From Streptomyces curacoi (GTDB lineage: Bacteria; Actinomycetota; Actinomycetes; Streptomycetales; Streptomycetaceae), in contig NZ_KQ947986.1 of assembly GCF_001513975.1 (NCBI RefSeq), positions 350,713 to 414,712 of the forward strand: DNA of 64,000 nt, given 5' to 3'. This document shows positions 18,478 through 27,360 of this stretch, in pieces. The stretch's first letter is position 1. Each line of letters opens with the position of its first letter. A program made the translations under genes and the position numbers. The notes beneath the pieces were generated by a model, which saw only the letters and a program-made list of their open reading frames with translations, was not told the origin of the DNA and made no database searches.

Positions 18478-19452
18478 GTGACGATTACTTCCCCTCACCT
18501 CGGCAGTCCCGCCGTCTGGACCGACGCCCGGCTGTTGTACGCGCTGGAGGAAGTGGTCGAGAAGGAGCTGAACCGTCATCTGCAGGTCGCCAAGGACTGG
18601 ATGCCGCACGAGTACGTGCCGTGGACGGACGGCCGTAACTTCCCCGGCCTCTTCGAGGACGGCGAGGCCTGGGACAAGGAGCAGTCCAAGGTCACCGAGA
18701 TCGGCCGGATCGCGCTGGTCGTGAACCTCCTGACCGAGGACAACCTCCCCAGCTACCACCACGAGATCGCCTCGCTCTTCGGCCGTGACGGCGCCTGGGG
18801 CACCTGGGTGCACCGCTGGACCGCCGAGGAGGGCCGGCACGGCATCGTGATGCGCGACTACCTGCTCACCTCGCGCGCGGTCGACCCCGACAAGCTGGAG
18901 CAGTTCCGCATGTCCCACATGAGCGAGGGCTTCGAGTCGGACAACCGGCACTCGATGCTGCACTCGATCGCCTACGTCGCCTTCCAGGAGCTGGCCACCC
19001 GCATCTCGCACCGCAACACCGGCCACCAGTCCGGTGACCCGGTGTGCGACCGTATGCTGGCGCGCATCGCGACCGACGAGAACCTGCACATGGTCTTCTA
19101 CCGGAACCTGCTGAAGGCCGCGTTCGAGCTCGCCCCCGACCTGACCATGCAGGCGGTGCGGGACGTCGTCGTCAACTTCCGCATGCCCGGGCACGGCATC
19201 CCCGGCTTCGAACGCGCCGCCGCCCAGATGGCCATCGGCGAGGTCTACAACCTGCGCATCCACCACGACGACGTCCTCCAGCCGGTGCTGCGCTTCCTGA
19301 AGGTCATGGAGATCGACGGCCTCGGCCCCGAGGGGCAGCAGGCGCAGGAGGAGCTGGGCCTGTTCATGGGCGGCCTGGACGCGGAAGCCGCCAAGTTCGA
19401 CGAGAAGCTCGCCGCCCGCAAGGCCCGGATGGCGGCTCGCGCCGGAGGCTGA
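18478..19452 (+). CDS. desA: Acyl-[acyl-carrier-protein] desaturase
   Basis: A 324-residue soluble di-iron desaturase that introduces a double bond into acyl-ACP using ferredoxin and O2. Helical-bundle iron-ligand motifs are visible: an N-terminal E in TEDNLPSYHHEI, EEGRH (WTAEEGRHGIVMRDYL), a further Glu in VAFQELATRISHR, and DENLH (IATDENLHMVFYRN). The length is normal for actinobacterial DesA. The GTG at 18478 gives the family N terminus. It is a single-gene unit with its own operator array upstream. The probable role is adjusting membrane unsaturation. Confidence 0.92.
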   Translation: MTITSPHLGSPAVWTDARLLYALEEVVEKELNRHLQVAKDWMPHEYVPWTDGRNFPGLFEDGEAWDKEQSKVTEIGRIALVVNLLTEDNLPSYHHEIASLFGRDGAWGTWVHRWTAEEGRHGIVMRDYLLTSRAVDPDKLEQFRMSHMSEGFESDNRHSMLHSIAYVAFQELATRISHRNTGHQSGDPVCDRMLARIATDENLHMVFYRNLLKAAFELAPDLTMQAVRDVVVNFRMPGHGIPGFERAAAQMAIGEVYNLRIHHDDVLQPVLRFLKVMEIDGLGPEGQQAQEELGLFMGGLDAEAAKFDEKLAARKARMAARAGG

Positions 19453-19527
19453 CCCCAGGTACCCCGCATCGGCGTGGGCGGGCGAGCGGGTGGCGGTGGA
19501 CGCACACCGGTCCCCGGGACCCGGCGG

Positions 19528-19782
19528 TCAGCGTGACGTACGCCTGAGCGCCAGGCGTTCCTTCTCCGACAGGCCGCCCCAGACGCCGAAGCGTTCGTCG
19601 TTGTCCAGCGCGTACTCCAGGCAGGCGGAGCGGATCGGGCACATGCCGCAGATCCGCTTCGCCTCGCGCACGGAGCTGCCCGGCTCGGGGAAGAAGAAGT
19701 CCGCCCCGGTCTGCGCGCACAACGCCTCCTGCTGCCAGGCGAAGTCGGGCGGGGTGATCGTTGCGATCGTTTCGATGTGCAT
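19528..19782 (-). CDS. WhiB-like iron-sulfur transcription factor, possibly WblH
   Basis: An 84-residue actinobacterial Wbl protein. The four [4Fe-4S] cysteines occur as EALCAQTG and RICGMCPIRSACLEYAL, followed by the turn motif FGVWGGLSE and a basic C terminus (KERLALRRTSR), the expected sigma-factor-binding and DNA-contact elements. ATG 19782 gives the usual short N terminus (MHIETIATITPPDFAWQQEA); a farther upstream start at 19938 would add a low-complexity extension. Two 10-bp direct repeats lie about 33 nt upstream. Which paralogue it is (WblH suspected) rests on remembered gene order only. Confidence 0.88.
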   Translation of the reverse strand: MHIETIATITPPDFAWQQEALCAQTGADFFFPEPGSSVREAKRICGMCPIRSACLEYALDNDERFGVWGGLSEKERLALRRTSR

Positions 19783-19814
19783 GCGCAGGATCGTGCCGGT
19801 CGGCGAAAAACGTT

Positions 19815-19835
19815 GGATCAACGCGGGATCAACGC
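19815..19835 (-). promoter_or_regulatory. Direct repeats upstream of the WhiB-like gene
   Basis: GGATCAACGC occurs at 19815-19824 and 19826-19835, one helical turn apart (11 bp) and 33-53 nt upstream of the start codon. This is a plausible regulator-binding site. Confidence 0.35.
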
Positions 19836-20048
19836 CGTACCGCAGGGCCTCCGGCCGATCCGATCGTCTCCCGGTGCGCCCCGCGGCGCACGGCGGCGCG
19901 CGGGAACGGGTGAAAGCGACGAGCCCCCCACCGGTCACCGGGTGACCGCTGCGGTGAGCCGCTCGACGGCTGCGTTCCGGCGGCGATTGTCAGTGGGCGG
20001 TGCAAGACTCGGCAGAACAGACACGGGACCCTGCCGAGGAGGGCGACG

Positions 20049-20840
20049 ATGCTCACCACCCGTTACGTCACCGGCGCGCCGAACTGGATCGATCTCGGCA
20101 CACCCGACATCGAGGGCGCCAGTTCCTTCTACGGCGGCCTGTTCGACTGGCGGTTCCAGCCGGGCGGCCCCGAGACCGGAGGGTACGGCCTCTTCCAGCT
20201 CGACGGCAGGACGGTGGCCGGCGGTATGCAGACCGGCGAGGAGCAGGGTCCGCCGTCCTGGACGGTGTACTTCCGGACGCCGGACGTGGACGCCACGGCG
20301 AAGGCGGCCGAGCAGGCGCACGGCTCGGTGCTGATGCAGCCCATGGACGTACTGGACCTGGGCCGTATGGCCCTCCTCGCCGACAAGGCGGGGGTGCCCT
20401 TCGGCCTCTGGCAGCCGGGCACCACCAAGGGCCTCGACGTCGTCCAGGAGCCCGGCTCACTGTGCTGGCTGGAGCTGTACACGACGGACGTGCCGGCCGC
20501 GGCGGGGTTCTACAACGCGACGCTCGGCCTGGAGACCTTCGCCGTCGACTTCTTCGGCGGCACGTACACCACGTTCAACCCCGCCGGGCAAGGGGAGGAC
20601 GCCATGTTCGCCGGGGTCGTCGACAAGGCCGACGATCCGGCGGAGGCGGCGGGCCCCGCCTACTGGCTGCCGTACTTCGAGGTCACCGACACGGACGCCA
20701 CCGTCGCCAAGGCGCAGGAGCTGGGCGGCACGGTCCGGATGCCCGCCACACACCTGCCGGACATCGGCCGTGTCGCCAAGCTCGCCGACCCGTACGGGGC
20801 GCGCTTCGCGGTGATCAAGAGCGAGCCGGCGGAGAGCTGA
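20049..20840 (+). CDS. Two-domain VOC (glyoxalase/dioxygenase superfamily) protein
   Basis: A 263-residue protein made of two vicinal-oxygen-chelate domains (about residues 8-125 and 135-260). Each begins with a WIDLGTPDIEGASSFYGGLF- or WLELYTTDVPAAAGFYNATL-like strand-helix and ends with a LADPYGARFAV-like strand. Tandem VOC proteins of this type in Streptomyces are usually annotated as glyoxalase/bleomycin-resistance or CFP32-like proteins. Metal ligands could not be assigned confidently, so the reaction is unknown. ATG 20049 follows GAGGAGG. Confidence 0.85.
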   Translation: MLTTRYVTGAPNWIDLGTPDIEGASSFYGGLFDWRFQPGGPETGGYGLFQLDGRTVAGGMQTGEEQGPPSWTVYFRTPDVDATAKAAEQAHGSVLMQPMDVLDLGRMALLADKAGVPFGLWQPGTTKGLDVVQEPGSLCWLELYTTDVPAAAGFYNATLGLETFAVDFFGGTYTTFNPAGQGEDAMFAGVVDKADDPAEAAGPAYWLPYFEVTDTDATVAKAQELGGTVRMPATHLPDIGRVAKLADPYGARFAVIKSEPAES

Positions 20841-20884
20841 GGCGGCCGGCGCAGGCCCGGGCTGCGGGATGTCCGCGGACGGCC

Positions 20885-21922
20885 TCACGCGGACGCGCGC
20901 CGCACCAGCGTGGTCGGCAGCACCACGCTGGACGGCGCGGCGCCGACGCCCTGCTCGGCGGCGCGCCGGTCGGGTGCCCGCAACAGCAGGCGGGCCATCA
21001 GCCGGCCCATCTCCTCGATGTCCTGACGGACCGTCGTGAGCGGCGGGTCGGTCTGCTCCGCGACCGGCAGCATGTCGTCGAACCCGACCACCGCGACGTC
21101 GTCCGGCACCCGGCGCCCGGACTCGCGCAACACCCGCAGGGCCCCCGCCGCGGTGAGGTCGTTCGCGGCGAACACGGCGTCCAGGTCCGGGCAGCGTTCG
21201 AGCAACTCCCGCATCGCCCCTTCCCCACCGGCCGGTGTGAAGTCGCCCTCGGCGATGAGCCGAGGATCGGCGTCGACCATGACATCGCGGTATCCGTCGA
21301 GCCGGTCCACCGCCGACGTCTGGTCGAGGGCGCCGGTGATGTGGGCGATCCGGGTGCGGCCGAGGCCGGCCAGGTGACGCACGGCGTCGCGGGCGCCGCC
21401 GCGGTTGTCGCTGTCGACGTACACCACGCCGCGCCGGTCGCCGCTCCAGCCGGGCCGTCCGCCGAACACGGTGGGGATCCCGGCGCGTTGGATCAGCCCG
21501 GGCAGCGGGTCGTCGAGGTGGAGCGAGAAGACGAGGGCCCCGTCGACGTGCCCGCCGGCGAGGTAGCGGGCGACGCGGGCGTGGTCGTCGCGCCCCTCCG
21601 TGAGGAGCAGTACCAGCTGGTTGTCGTGGGCCGTCAGCTCCTTGCTGATGCCACGGAGTTGCAGGGCGAAGAAGGGGTCGGCGAAGACACGGGTCTCCGG
21701 TTCGGCCACGACCACGGCGACGGCGTCGTGCCGCCGGGTGACCAGGCTGCGGGCGGCCTGGTTGGGCACGTACCCGAGTTCCTCGACGGCCTTGCGGACC
21801 CGCGCGACGAGGGGCTCCCTGACCCCGTCCCCACCGTTGACCACCCGGGACACGGTGGCCCGCGAGACCCCGGCCCGGGCGGCCACGGCCTCAAGGGTGG
21901 GGCGCGGGGCGGTGTCGGTCAC
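20885..21922 (-). CDS. LacI-family transcriptional regulator
   Basis: A 345-residue sugar-responsive repressor. The N-terminal HTH and hinge are PTLEAVAARAGVSRATVSRV, VNGGDG and ELGYVPNQAARSLVTRRHDA (residues about 8-60). A periplasmic-binding-protein-like effector domain follows, with FFALQLRGISKEL, VDGALVFSLH, DNRGGARDAVRHLAGLGRTR, FAANDLTAAGALRVL and VGFDDM. GTG 21922 is preceded by AAGGAG, 8 nt away. A perfect 12-bp LacI-type palindrome lies 58 nt upstream, suggesting autoregulation. No sugar operon adjoins it, so its target and ligand are unknown. Confidence 0.92.
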   Translation of the reverse strand: MTDTAPRPTLEAVAARAGVSRATVSRVVNGGDGVREPLVARVRKAVEELGYVPNQAARSLVTRRHDAVAVVVAEPETRVFADPFFALQLRGISKELTAHDNQLVLLLTEGRDDHARVARYLAGGHVDGALVFSLHLDDPLPGLIQRAGIPTVFGGRPGWSGDRRGVVYVDSDNRGGARDAVRHLAGLGRTRIAHITGALDQTSAVDRLDGYRDVMVDADPRLIAEGDFTPAGGEGAMRELLERCPDLDAVFAANDLTAAGALRVLRESGRRVPDDVAVVGFDDMLPVAEQTDPPLTTVRQDIEEMGRLMARLLLRAPDRRAAEQGVGAAPSSVVLPTTLVRRASA

Positions 21923-21979
21923 TTCGGGGCTCCTTGTCGGGGGTTGCGGATCAGGATAGCCCTGGCGGGAGACGGAGGT

Positions 21980-21991
21980 GAGAGCGCTCTC
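21980..21991 (-). promoter_or_regulatory. LacI-family operator palindrome
   Basis: GAGAGCGCTCTC is a perfect 12-bp palindrome of the GAGCGCTC type bound by Streptomyces LacI-family sugar repressors. It is placed 58-69 nt upstream of the regulator's start codon. Confidence 0.65.
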
Positions 21992-21999
21992 CGAGCACC

Positions 22000-22080
22000 G
22001 GAAGCCACGTACGCCGGGGATCAGGAAGCCGCGTACACCGGAGATCCGGAAGCCGCGTACACCGGAGATCCGGAGGACGG
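22000..22080. repeat. 24-bp tandem repeat, three copies
   Basis: Units 22000-22023, 22024-22047 and 22048-22071 each start GGAAGCC and end GGGATCA or GAGATCC. The second and third are identical and the first differs at four positions. A partial fourth follows. The array lies beyond the LacI operator. Confidence 0.8.
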
Positions 22081-22210
22081 CACGGAAGTCCGTACGACCA
22101 GGTGATCCGTTCGGCCGATCCCGTCTGGCAGTCCCCGGGACGGCAGCGGAGGCTGCTGCTGACAGCCGCCCCGGGGAAGCGGGCGGCACACCCCCGGAAC
22201 AGGAGACGCC

Positions 22211-22336
22211 ATGCGGAGCACGCCCAGAAGAGAAGCAGTTGCGCGGGGACTGCGCCGAGCCGCCGTCACCCGCAGATGGTGGCTGCTGTTCTCGGTCGGC
22301 GTGGCCCTGGGCCTCATCGGTTCCAGCAGCTCGTAG
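22211..22336 (+). CDS. Small arginine-rich single-TM protein
   Basis: A 41-residue ORF preceded by the good Shine-Dalgarno AGGAG, 5 nt before ATG 22211. The product starts MRSTPRREAVARGLRR, continues AAVTRRWWLLF and ends SVGVALGLIGSSSS. A strongly basic N terminus is followed by one hydrophobic helix of about 16-18 residues and a serine tail. It could be a small membrane or leader-like peptide. No homologue is recognised, and it stands alone between the LacI gene and the OCD-like gene. Confidence 0.45.
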   Translation: MRSTPRREAVARGLRRAAVTRRWWLLFSVGVALGLIGSSSS

Positions 22337-22642
22337 CCCGCCGACGGCGGCACGCCGACGTCCCGCCGCTGAGGCCGGGCACCGAGCGGTGTCGCCGTCC
22401 AGGACCGCTGCCGTAGCTTCGGGGCGGTGCCCGGGCTGATGCCGGACCGCGGTTCGACTGGCGCCCGGCACGGACCATGTCCGCCTGGTCCGGCCGATGC
22501 AGGCGCGCGGCAGCCGCCGATGTCTCCGACCGGACCGCGATGCCGGCGCACGGCCGTGATCCGCCCGCCTCACCGACGTTCGACACTGCACCACCCGGCC
22601 GCCCGCGGCGGGAGCCTCCGCATGCGACGAGCCCTCGGCCGG

Positions 22643-22753
22643 ACGAAGACCGACACCTTCGCCAGGACCTGCTCGGCCACGGCCGCTCCACCCGGTTCGA
22701 CACCGGCCTCGACCATCCCGGCGATCCGAGCCTCAAGCCCCGTCTCGCGGACG
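22643..22753 (-). pseudogene. Possible C-terminal remnant of a short-chain dehydrogenase
   Basis: The 22337-22776 gap has no intact gene. On the minus strand it encodes TGLEARIAGMVEAGVEP and AVAEQVLAKVSVFVRP, which resembles the C-terminal region of many SDRs (GMVEAGV-P--VAEQVL-AV). No SDR core lies next to it. It looks like a decayed fragment; no other signal was seen in this 440-bp gap. Confidence 0.3.
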
Positions 22754-22776
22754 GCCCCCCGCTCTCCGCACACGGC

Positions 22777-23712
22777 TCAGCCCAGCAGGTCGACCCGCTG
22801 TCCGACGCCCTGCCGCTCCGCCGCCCGATACGCCACCCACGCCAGTGCCAGGTCCTGCCAGGGCAGGCCGACGGGGGCGTAGACGGAACGGGCGGCGGCG
22901 CTCGTACGGCCCGGGTGGATGCCGTGCAGCACCGCACCGAGGGTGGTGTCGGCGGCTTCCGCGGGCAGGTCTGCCGCCGCCAACGCCCCCATGGCGGCGG
23001 CGAGTTCACGGTCGTCGACGACGAGCAGCGCTGCCTCCAGCAGGTCGGGCGCCAGTTCCTGCTTGCCGGGCTCGTCGGCGCCCAGGCTGGTGAAGTGCTG
23101 CCCTGGCCGGGTGTCGGCCAGGGACAGCAGCGGGGACCGTGACCAAGTGGCCAGCAGCACGGTGTCGGCGACCGCGACGACCTCCCGCGCCGAGCCCAAC
23201 AGCCGGCCGCCGTGGCGTGCGGCGAAGTCGGCGGCCCGGTCGCCGTCCGTGTCGTGGACGGCCAGGTCGCCGTAGGCGCGCAGCGCGCGGAGCCCGCGCA
23301 GCATCAGCTGGGCCTGCGCCCCCGCGCCGATCACGCCCAGCACATCGCCGGGACCGGCGAGGTGGTGGGTTCCCAGGGCCGCGGCCAGCCCCGTACGCCA
23401 GGCCGTGATCGTCGCCGAGTCCAGCAGAGCGAGCAGCTCGCCGTCCGCTCCGCCGTGCAGGCAGAGCACTCCCCGCAGAGCGGGCCGCGCACCCGGGAAC
23501 TTGGCGTTGACCTTCACCGTGTACGCCTCGATACCCGGCAGCAGACCGGGCAGCAGTGCCGTCGCCGTCCCGGGGAACGGCAGGTCGGTCCGTACCCGTC
23601 GCCCCGCGACCGGAACGGCGTCCGCGTCCCGGAATCCCTCCCGCAGCGCGGCCAGACAGCTCTCCGGCTCCAGTACGGCTTCCAGGTCACTGCGCGTCAG
23701 AAGAAGGGTCAC
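22777..23712 (-). CDS. Ornithine cyclodeaminase / mu-crystallin family protein
   Basis: A 311-residue NAD(P)-binding protein of the OCD/mu-crystallin/alanine-dehydrogenase family. Motifs are an N-terminal dimerisation domain, [20 protein letters not shown], the [17 protein letters not shown] segment and the Rossmann motif [21 protein letters not shown]. The GTG at 23712 overlaps the laccase stop by 4 nt (GTGA), so it is translationally coupled to the copper oxidase. Members act on imino/amino acids (cyclodeamination, ketimine reduction, dehydrogenation). The exact reaction cannot be read, and its link with a laccase is unexplained. Confidence 0.82.
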   Translation of the reverse strand: MTLLLTRSDLEAVLEPESCLAALREGFRDADAVPVAGRRVRTDLPFPGTATALLPGLLPGIEAYTVKVNAKFPGARPALRGVLCLHGGADGELLALLDSATITAWRTGLAAALGTHHLAGPGDVLGVIGAGAQAQLMLRGLRALRAYGDLAVHDTDGDRAADFAARHGGRLLGSAREVVAVADTVLLATWSRSPLLSLADTRPGQHFTSLGADEPGKQELAPDLLEAALLVVDDRELAAAMGALAAADLPAEAADTTLGAVLHGIHPGRTSAAARSVYAPVGLPWQDLALAWVAYRAAERQGVGQRVDLLG

Positions 23713-24698
23713 CCGCCCATGATCGGTCGGTGCTCGTGCTCGTGCGGGTCATGGCCCGGGATCGTCCCGTCCGCCTTCTTCACCAGGAACAGCCCGACCA
23801 TCCCCATGTCCGAATGGCTCTGCACATGGCAGTGGTACATCCACGCCCCGGCCCCGACCCCCTCCCCCGCGATCACCTGGAACCCGAACGAGTCCGCCGG
23901 GCCGACGATCTTGTTGTCGATGACCTGGCTGGGGTCGTCGGGCCCGGTGAGCAGGCCCGTGCGGTTGTCCGCCCAGCGATGACCGTGCAGGTGGAAGGTG
24001 TGGTAGTACTCGCCGTGCGTGATCACCACGAACTCGACCCGATCGCCCACCGTCGCCTCGAAGTTCGGGCCGCTGTGGGCAGGCTTGTTGTTGATCAGCA
24101 TGTCGTTGAAGACGACGGTGTGGGTCGCGTCCGGGAGGATGTCGCCCTTGCGCCGCACGATCACCGGCCCGTACAGGCCCTTGCGGATGCCGCCCGTGCC
24201 GTGCTCCGTGCCGACGACGTGGTCGTGGTAGTGCCAGTACCCCGCGCTGCCGGCCCGCCAGGTGCCGTCCTTGCGGCGGCCGGGGGCGTGGGTGCGCCAG
24301 GTGTAGGTGCGGGTGCCGCCGGGCTCGACGTGGCTCTTGTTCAGCTTCGTGCCGTCGCTGGAGATTTCGTAGTCGAGGCCGTGGACGTGCAGGCTCACCG
24401 GTACGTCCATGGTGTTCTCGAACTCGATGTGCAGGGTGTCGCCCTCGTTGAGCTCGATCAGCGGGCCGGGGATCGTCGCCTTGCCCTTCTCCAGGCCGTA
24501 GCCCATCTGCCCGTCGGCGAGCCTCTCGGCGTACAGCTTGAGGTGCCTGACCTCGCCGCCGGCCGGTGCCGTCCGCGGCGGCGAGTCGGCGCTCACGGCT
24601 TCGGGCGCCTGCGCCAGGGACAACGATGTCGCGACGGTCGCGCCGCCCAGCAGCACGCGTCGGTTGAAGGTACGCCTGTCGAGGCTGCGTCTGTTCAT
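23709..24698 (-). CDS. slac: Two-domain small laccase (SLAC-type multicopper oxidase)
   Basis: A 329-residue exported laccase that oxidises phenolic or other one-electron donors and reduces O2 to water; SLAC-type enzymes are homotrimers. The Tat signal is [12 protein letters not shown] near the N terminus. All four copper motifs are present: [29 protein letters not shown] and [13 protein letters not shown] (trinuclear and type-1 ligands, axial Met included). The histidine-rich tail HDPHEHEH may help copper loading. The sequence closely follows the S. coelicolor small laccase as remembered. It is divergent from a secreted sugar-dehydrogenase operon and coupled to the OCD-like gene. Confidence 0.95.
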   Translation of the reverse strand: MNRRSLDRRTFNRRVLLGGATVATSLSLAQAPEAVSADSPPRTAPAGGEVRHLKLYAERLADGQMGYGLEKGKATIPGPLIELNEGDTLHIEFENTMDVPVSLHVHGLDYEISSDGTKLNKSHVEPGGTRTYTWRTHAPGRRKDGTWRAGSAGYWHYHDHVVGTEHGTGGIRKGLYGPVIVRRKGDILPDATHTVVFNDMLINNKPAHSGPNFEATVGDRVEFVVITHGEYYHTFHLHGHRWADNRTGLLTGPDDPSQVIDNKIVGPADSFGFQVIAGEGVGAGAWMYHCHVQSHSDMGMVGLFLVKKADGTIPGHDPHEHEHRPIMGG

Positions 24699-24813
24699 GC
24701 CGAACTCCCCACGGCGGTACGGAAATTACGGGGATGAACCGCTGAGACGGTACCGGCCGTCCTCCCGTTTATCCACAGCCAGGACAAAGTTCGTCCCGGT
24801 GCGGTCATAGGTA

Positions 24814-24842
24814 TTGGCGAGTGGCGCAAAGGGGTCTAGCTT
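24814..24842 (+). promoter_or_regulatory. Putative promoter of the ThuA–sugar dehydrogenase operon
   Basis: TTGGCG (24814-24819) and TAGCTT (24837-24842) are separated by 17 bp. This gives a leader of about 30 nt before ATG 24877, with GGAGG 5 nt before the start. Confidence 0.45.
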
Positions 24843-24876
24843 CCTTGTCGCTGTTCCTGTGACCGTGGAGGTGCCC

Positions 24877-27360
24877 ATGCACTTACGAGGGTGGAGCACG
24901 AGAAGACCGACCTGGGTGACCACCGTGACCGCCGGGATGGTCGCCGCCGGACTGGTGTCGGCCCCGGCCGCCGACGCGCGCCCGGCCCCGGAGCCGTCCC
25001 TGACAACGATGTCCGTCAAGTCGCCGCCGGGCGGCGCGAACGTACGGGTGCTCATCTTCTACGGGTCCGCGGCCGCCGGCGAGGAGTCACCCGTGGTGAA
25101 CGCCGGCATCGAGGCGATCGAGAAGATCGGCCTGTCGGGCCCGGCCGACCAGCGCTTCAAGGTCGAGGCCACGAACGACGCCTCGGTCTTCACCGACGAG
25201 GCCAGGCTGGGCCGCCTCAACACGATCGTGTTCCTCACCGGCGGCGGTGATGTCCTCGACCCGGAGCAGGAGGCGGGGCTGGAGGCCTACATGGAGGCGG
25301 GCGGCGGTTTCGTCGGCGTCCATGACGCGGCCCGCGCCGAGCCGTACTCGGACTGGTTCACCGGTCTCGTGGGCGCCCGTCCCGCGGCCGGCGGCCCGAC
25401 GACCGTACAGCGGGCCGTCGTCGAGGTCGGCGACCGGCAGCACCCGGCCACCAAGGAGCTGCCGTTGCAGTGGAAGCGGCCGGACAAGTGGCTGAACTGG
25501 GTGAAGAACCCGTCGGGCCAGGTGCATACGGTCGCCCGCGTCCGTGAGTCGTCGTACCAGCCGGGGTCGAGTGCCAACGGCTGGGACCATCCGGTCAGCT
25601 GGTGCCGTGACTACGACGGCGGGCGCTCCTTCTACACCGGCATGGGCGGCACGGTGTCGTCGTACGACGAGACCGACTTCCGTGCGCATCTGCGCGGCGC
25701 CCTGCTGTGGACGACCCGCCTGACGCGGGCCGACTGCAAGGCCACCATCACCGGCAACTACCGGGCCGAGCGCCTCACCCGGCCCAACCAGCCGGGGCAG
25801 AACGACCAGATCGGCGAGCCGCACGGCCTGGTGACGGCGCCCGACGGCCGCGTCCTGTACATCGGGCGGGGCGGCGCCGACTCCTCCCAGCCGGTGATCA
25901 CCGACTGGAACAACCCGGACATCGGCAAGGGCAAGGGGCAAGTCCACGTCTATGACCCGCGGACCAAGAAGGTCACGCTCGCGGGCGAGTTGACCGTCTT
26001 CGGCAACAAGGGCGGCGGTGACGAGCTGACCAAGGTCGAGGAGGGGCTCCTCGGTATTGAGCTGGACCCGCGCTTCGAGGAGAACGGCTGGGTGTATCTG
26101 CACTACACGCCGCACTCACAGATCAACCGCGAGACGCGGATGGCCGAGCGGCGCGTCTCCCGCTTCACGCTCGACCCGGCCACCGACAAGCTGGACCTGA
26201 GCAGCGAGAAGGTGCTGCTCAAGTGGCCGGTGCAGATCCACAGTTGCTGCCACGCGGGCGGCGGGATGACCTGGGACTCGAAGGGCAACCTGTACATCGC
26301 GACCGGCGACAACAACTCCAGCCGCTTCAGCGACGGTTACTCGGGCAACAACCCCGAGCCCGACTACAAGGGCGTGTCCTTCGCCGACGCGCGCCGCACC
26401 GCCGGCAACACCAACAACCTCAACGGCAAGATCCTGCGCATCCACCCGGAGCCGGACGGGACGTACACGATCCCGGACGGGAACCTCTTCACCGGCGAGG
26501 AGACCGACGAGGGCGGCGGCAAGACGCGCGGTGAGATCTATGTGATGGGGGTCCGCAACCCCGCCCGCATCTTCGTCGACCAGAAGACCGACATCCTGTA
26601 CGCGGGCTGGGTCGGCCCGGACGCCTCGGCTCCGTCCCCGACCTGGGGCCCGGCCAAGTACGACACGTTCGCGGTCATCACCAAGGCGAGCAACCGGGGC
26701 TGGCCGTACTGCATGGGCAACGAGCAGCCGTACCGGGACCGCAATCTGCCGGATCCGACGAAGCCGCTGGGCTGGTACGACTGCGACCACCCGAAGAACG
26801 AGTCGCCCAACAACGACGGCCTCGTCAACCTCCCGCCGGTCACCGGCAACAACATCTGGTACTCGCCCCAGGGCGGCGCCCCCGACTTCCCGCGCGACGC
26901 GAACGGTGTCCCGTCGTACCAGCAGGAGGAGGCGAAGTACCTGCTGCCGTGGCTCAAGGGCGGCGGGCAGGCCGCGATGAACGGGCCGGTCTACCGCTAC
27001 GACACCGTCTCAGCGACCAGTGACGTCAAGTGGCCGGCGTACTGGGACGGCAAGTGGTTCGTCGGCGACTTCTACGACGCCGACCAGCCGCGCAACGCGG
27101 TGATCACCGACCCGAAGACGCACGGTGAGGGCGGACTGCCGGTCCACTCGGAGTCGCTGAAGAAGATCGTTCCGATCGGCACCGACGGCATCAAGAACCT
27201 CATGGACTGGAGGTTCGGTCCGGACGGTGCGCTGTATGTGCTCGACTACGGCCGCGGCTTCTTCACCTCGGACGCCAAGTCGGCGCTGTGGCGGGTCACT
27301 TACACGGGCGGCGGGCCGACTCCGGCCGCCGACCGGCTGGCGAGGGGAGGAGCACAGTGA
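24877..27360 (+). CDS. Secreted ThuA–glucose/sorbosone-dehydrogenase-like fusion protein
   Basis: An 827-residue exported two-module protein. A signal peptide (MHLRGWSTRRPTWVTTVTAG) ends near residue 40. A ThuA-like amidotransferase-fold domain (about 50-280) has VRVLIFYGS, GGGFVGVHDAA and YTGMGGT. A GSDH-type beta-propeller (about 300-815) has DQIGEPHGLVTAPDGRVLYI, GLLGIELDPRFEENGWVYLH, QIHSCCHAGGGMTWDSKGNL with a vicinal Cys pair, and GRGFFTSD. Such propellers oxidise sugars with PQQ or related cofactors. The third codon is TTA (24883-24885), the codon read by the bldA tRNA in Streptomyces, so translation may be developmentally timed. It overlaps the next gene by GTGA. Confidence 0.88.
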   Translation: MHLRGWSTRRPTWVTTVTAGMVAAGLVSAPAADARPAPEPSLTTMSVKSPPGGANVRVLIFYGSAAAGEESPVVNAGIEAIEKIGLSGPADQRFKVEATNDASVFTDEARLGRLNTIVFLTGGGDVLDPEQEAGLEAYMEAGGGFVGVHDAARAEPYSDWFTGLVGARPAAGGPTTVQRAVVEVGDRQHPATKELPLQWKRPDKWLNWVKNPSGQVHTVARVRESSYQPGSSANGWDHPVSWCRDYDGGRSFYTGMGGTVSSYDETDFRAHLRGALLWTTRLTRADCKATITGNYRAERLTRPNQPGQNDQIGEPHGLVTAPDGRVLYIGRGGADSSQPVITDWNNPDIGKGKGQVHVYDPRTKKVTLAGELTVFGNKGGGDELTKVEEGLLGIELDPRFEENGWVYLHYTPHSQINRETRMAERRVSRFTLDPATDKLDLSSEKVLLKWPVQIHSCCHAGGGMTWDSKGNLYIATGDNNSSRFSDGYSGNNPEPDYKGVSFADARRTAGNTNNLNGKILRIHPEPDGTYTIPDGNLFTGEETDEGGGKTRGEIYVMGVRNPARIFVDQKTDILYAGWVGPDASAPSPTWGPAKYDTFAVITKASNRGWPYCMGNEQPYRDRNLPDPTKPLGWYDCDHPKNESPNNDGLVNLPPVTGNNIWYSPQGGAPDFPRDANGVPSYQQEEAKYLLPWLKGGGQAAMNGPVYRYDTVSATSDVKWPAYWDGKWFVGDFYDADQPRNAVITDPKTHGEGGLPVHSESLKKIVPIGTDGIKNLMDWRFGPDGALYVLDYGRGFFTSDAKSALWRVTYTGGGPTPAADRLARGGAQ

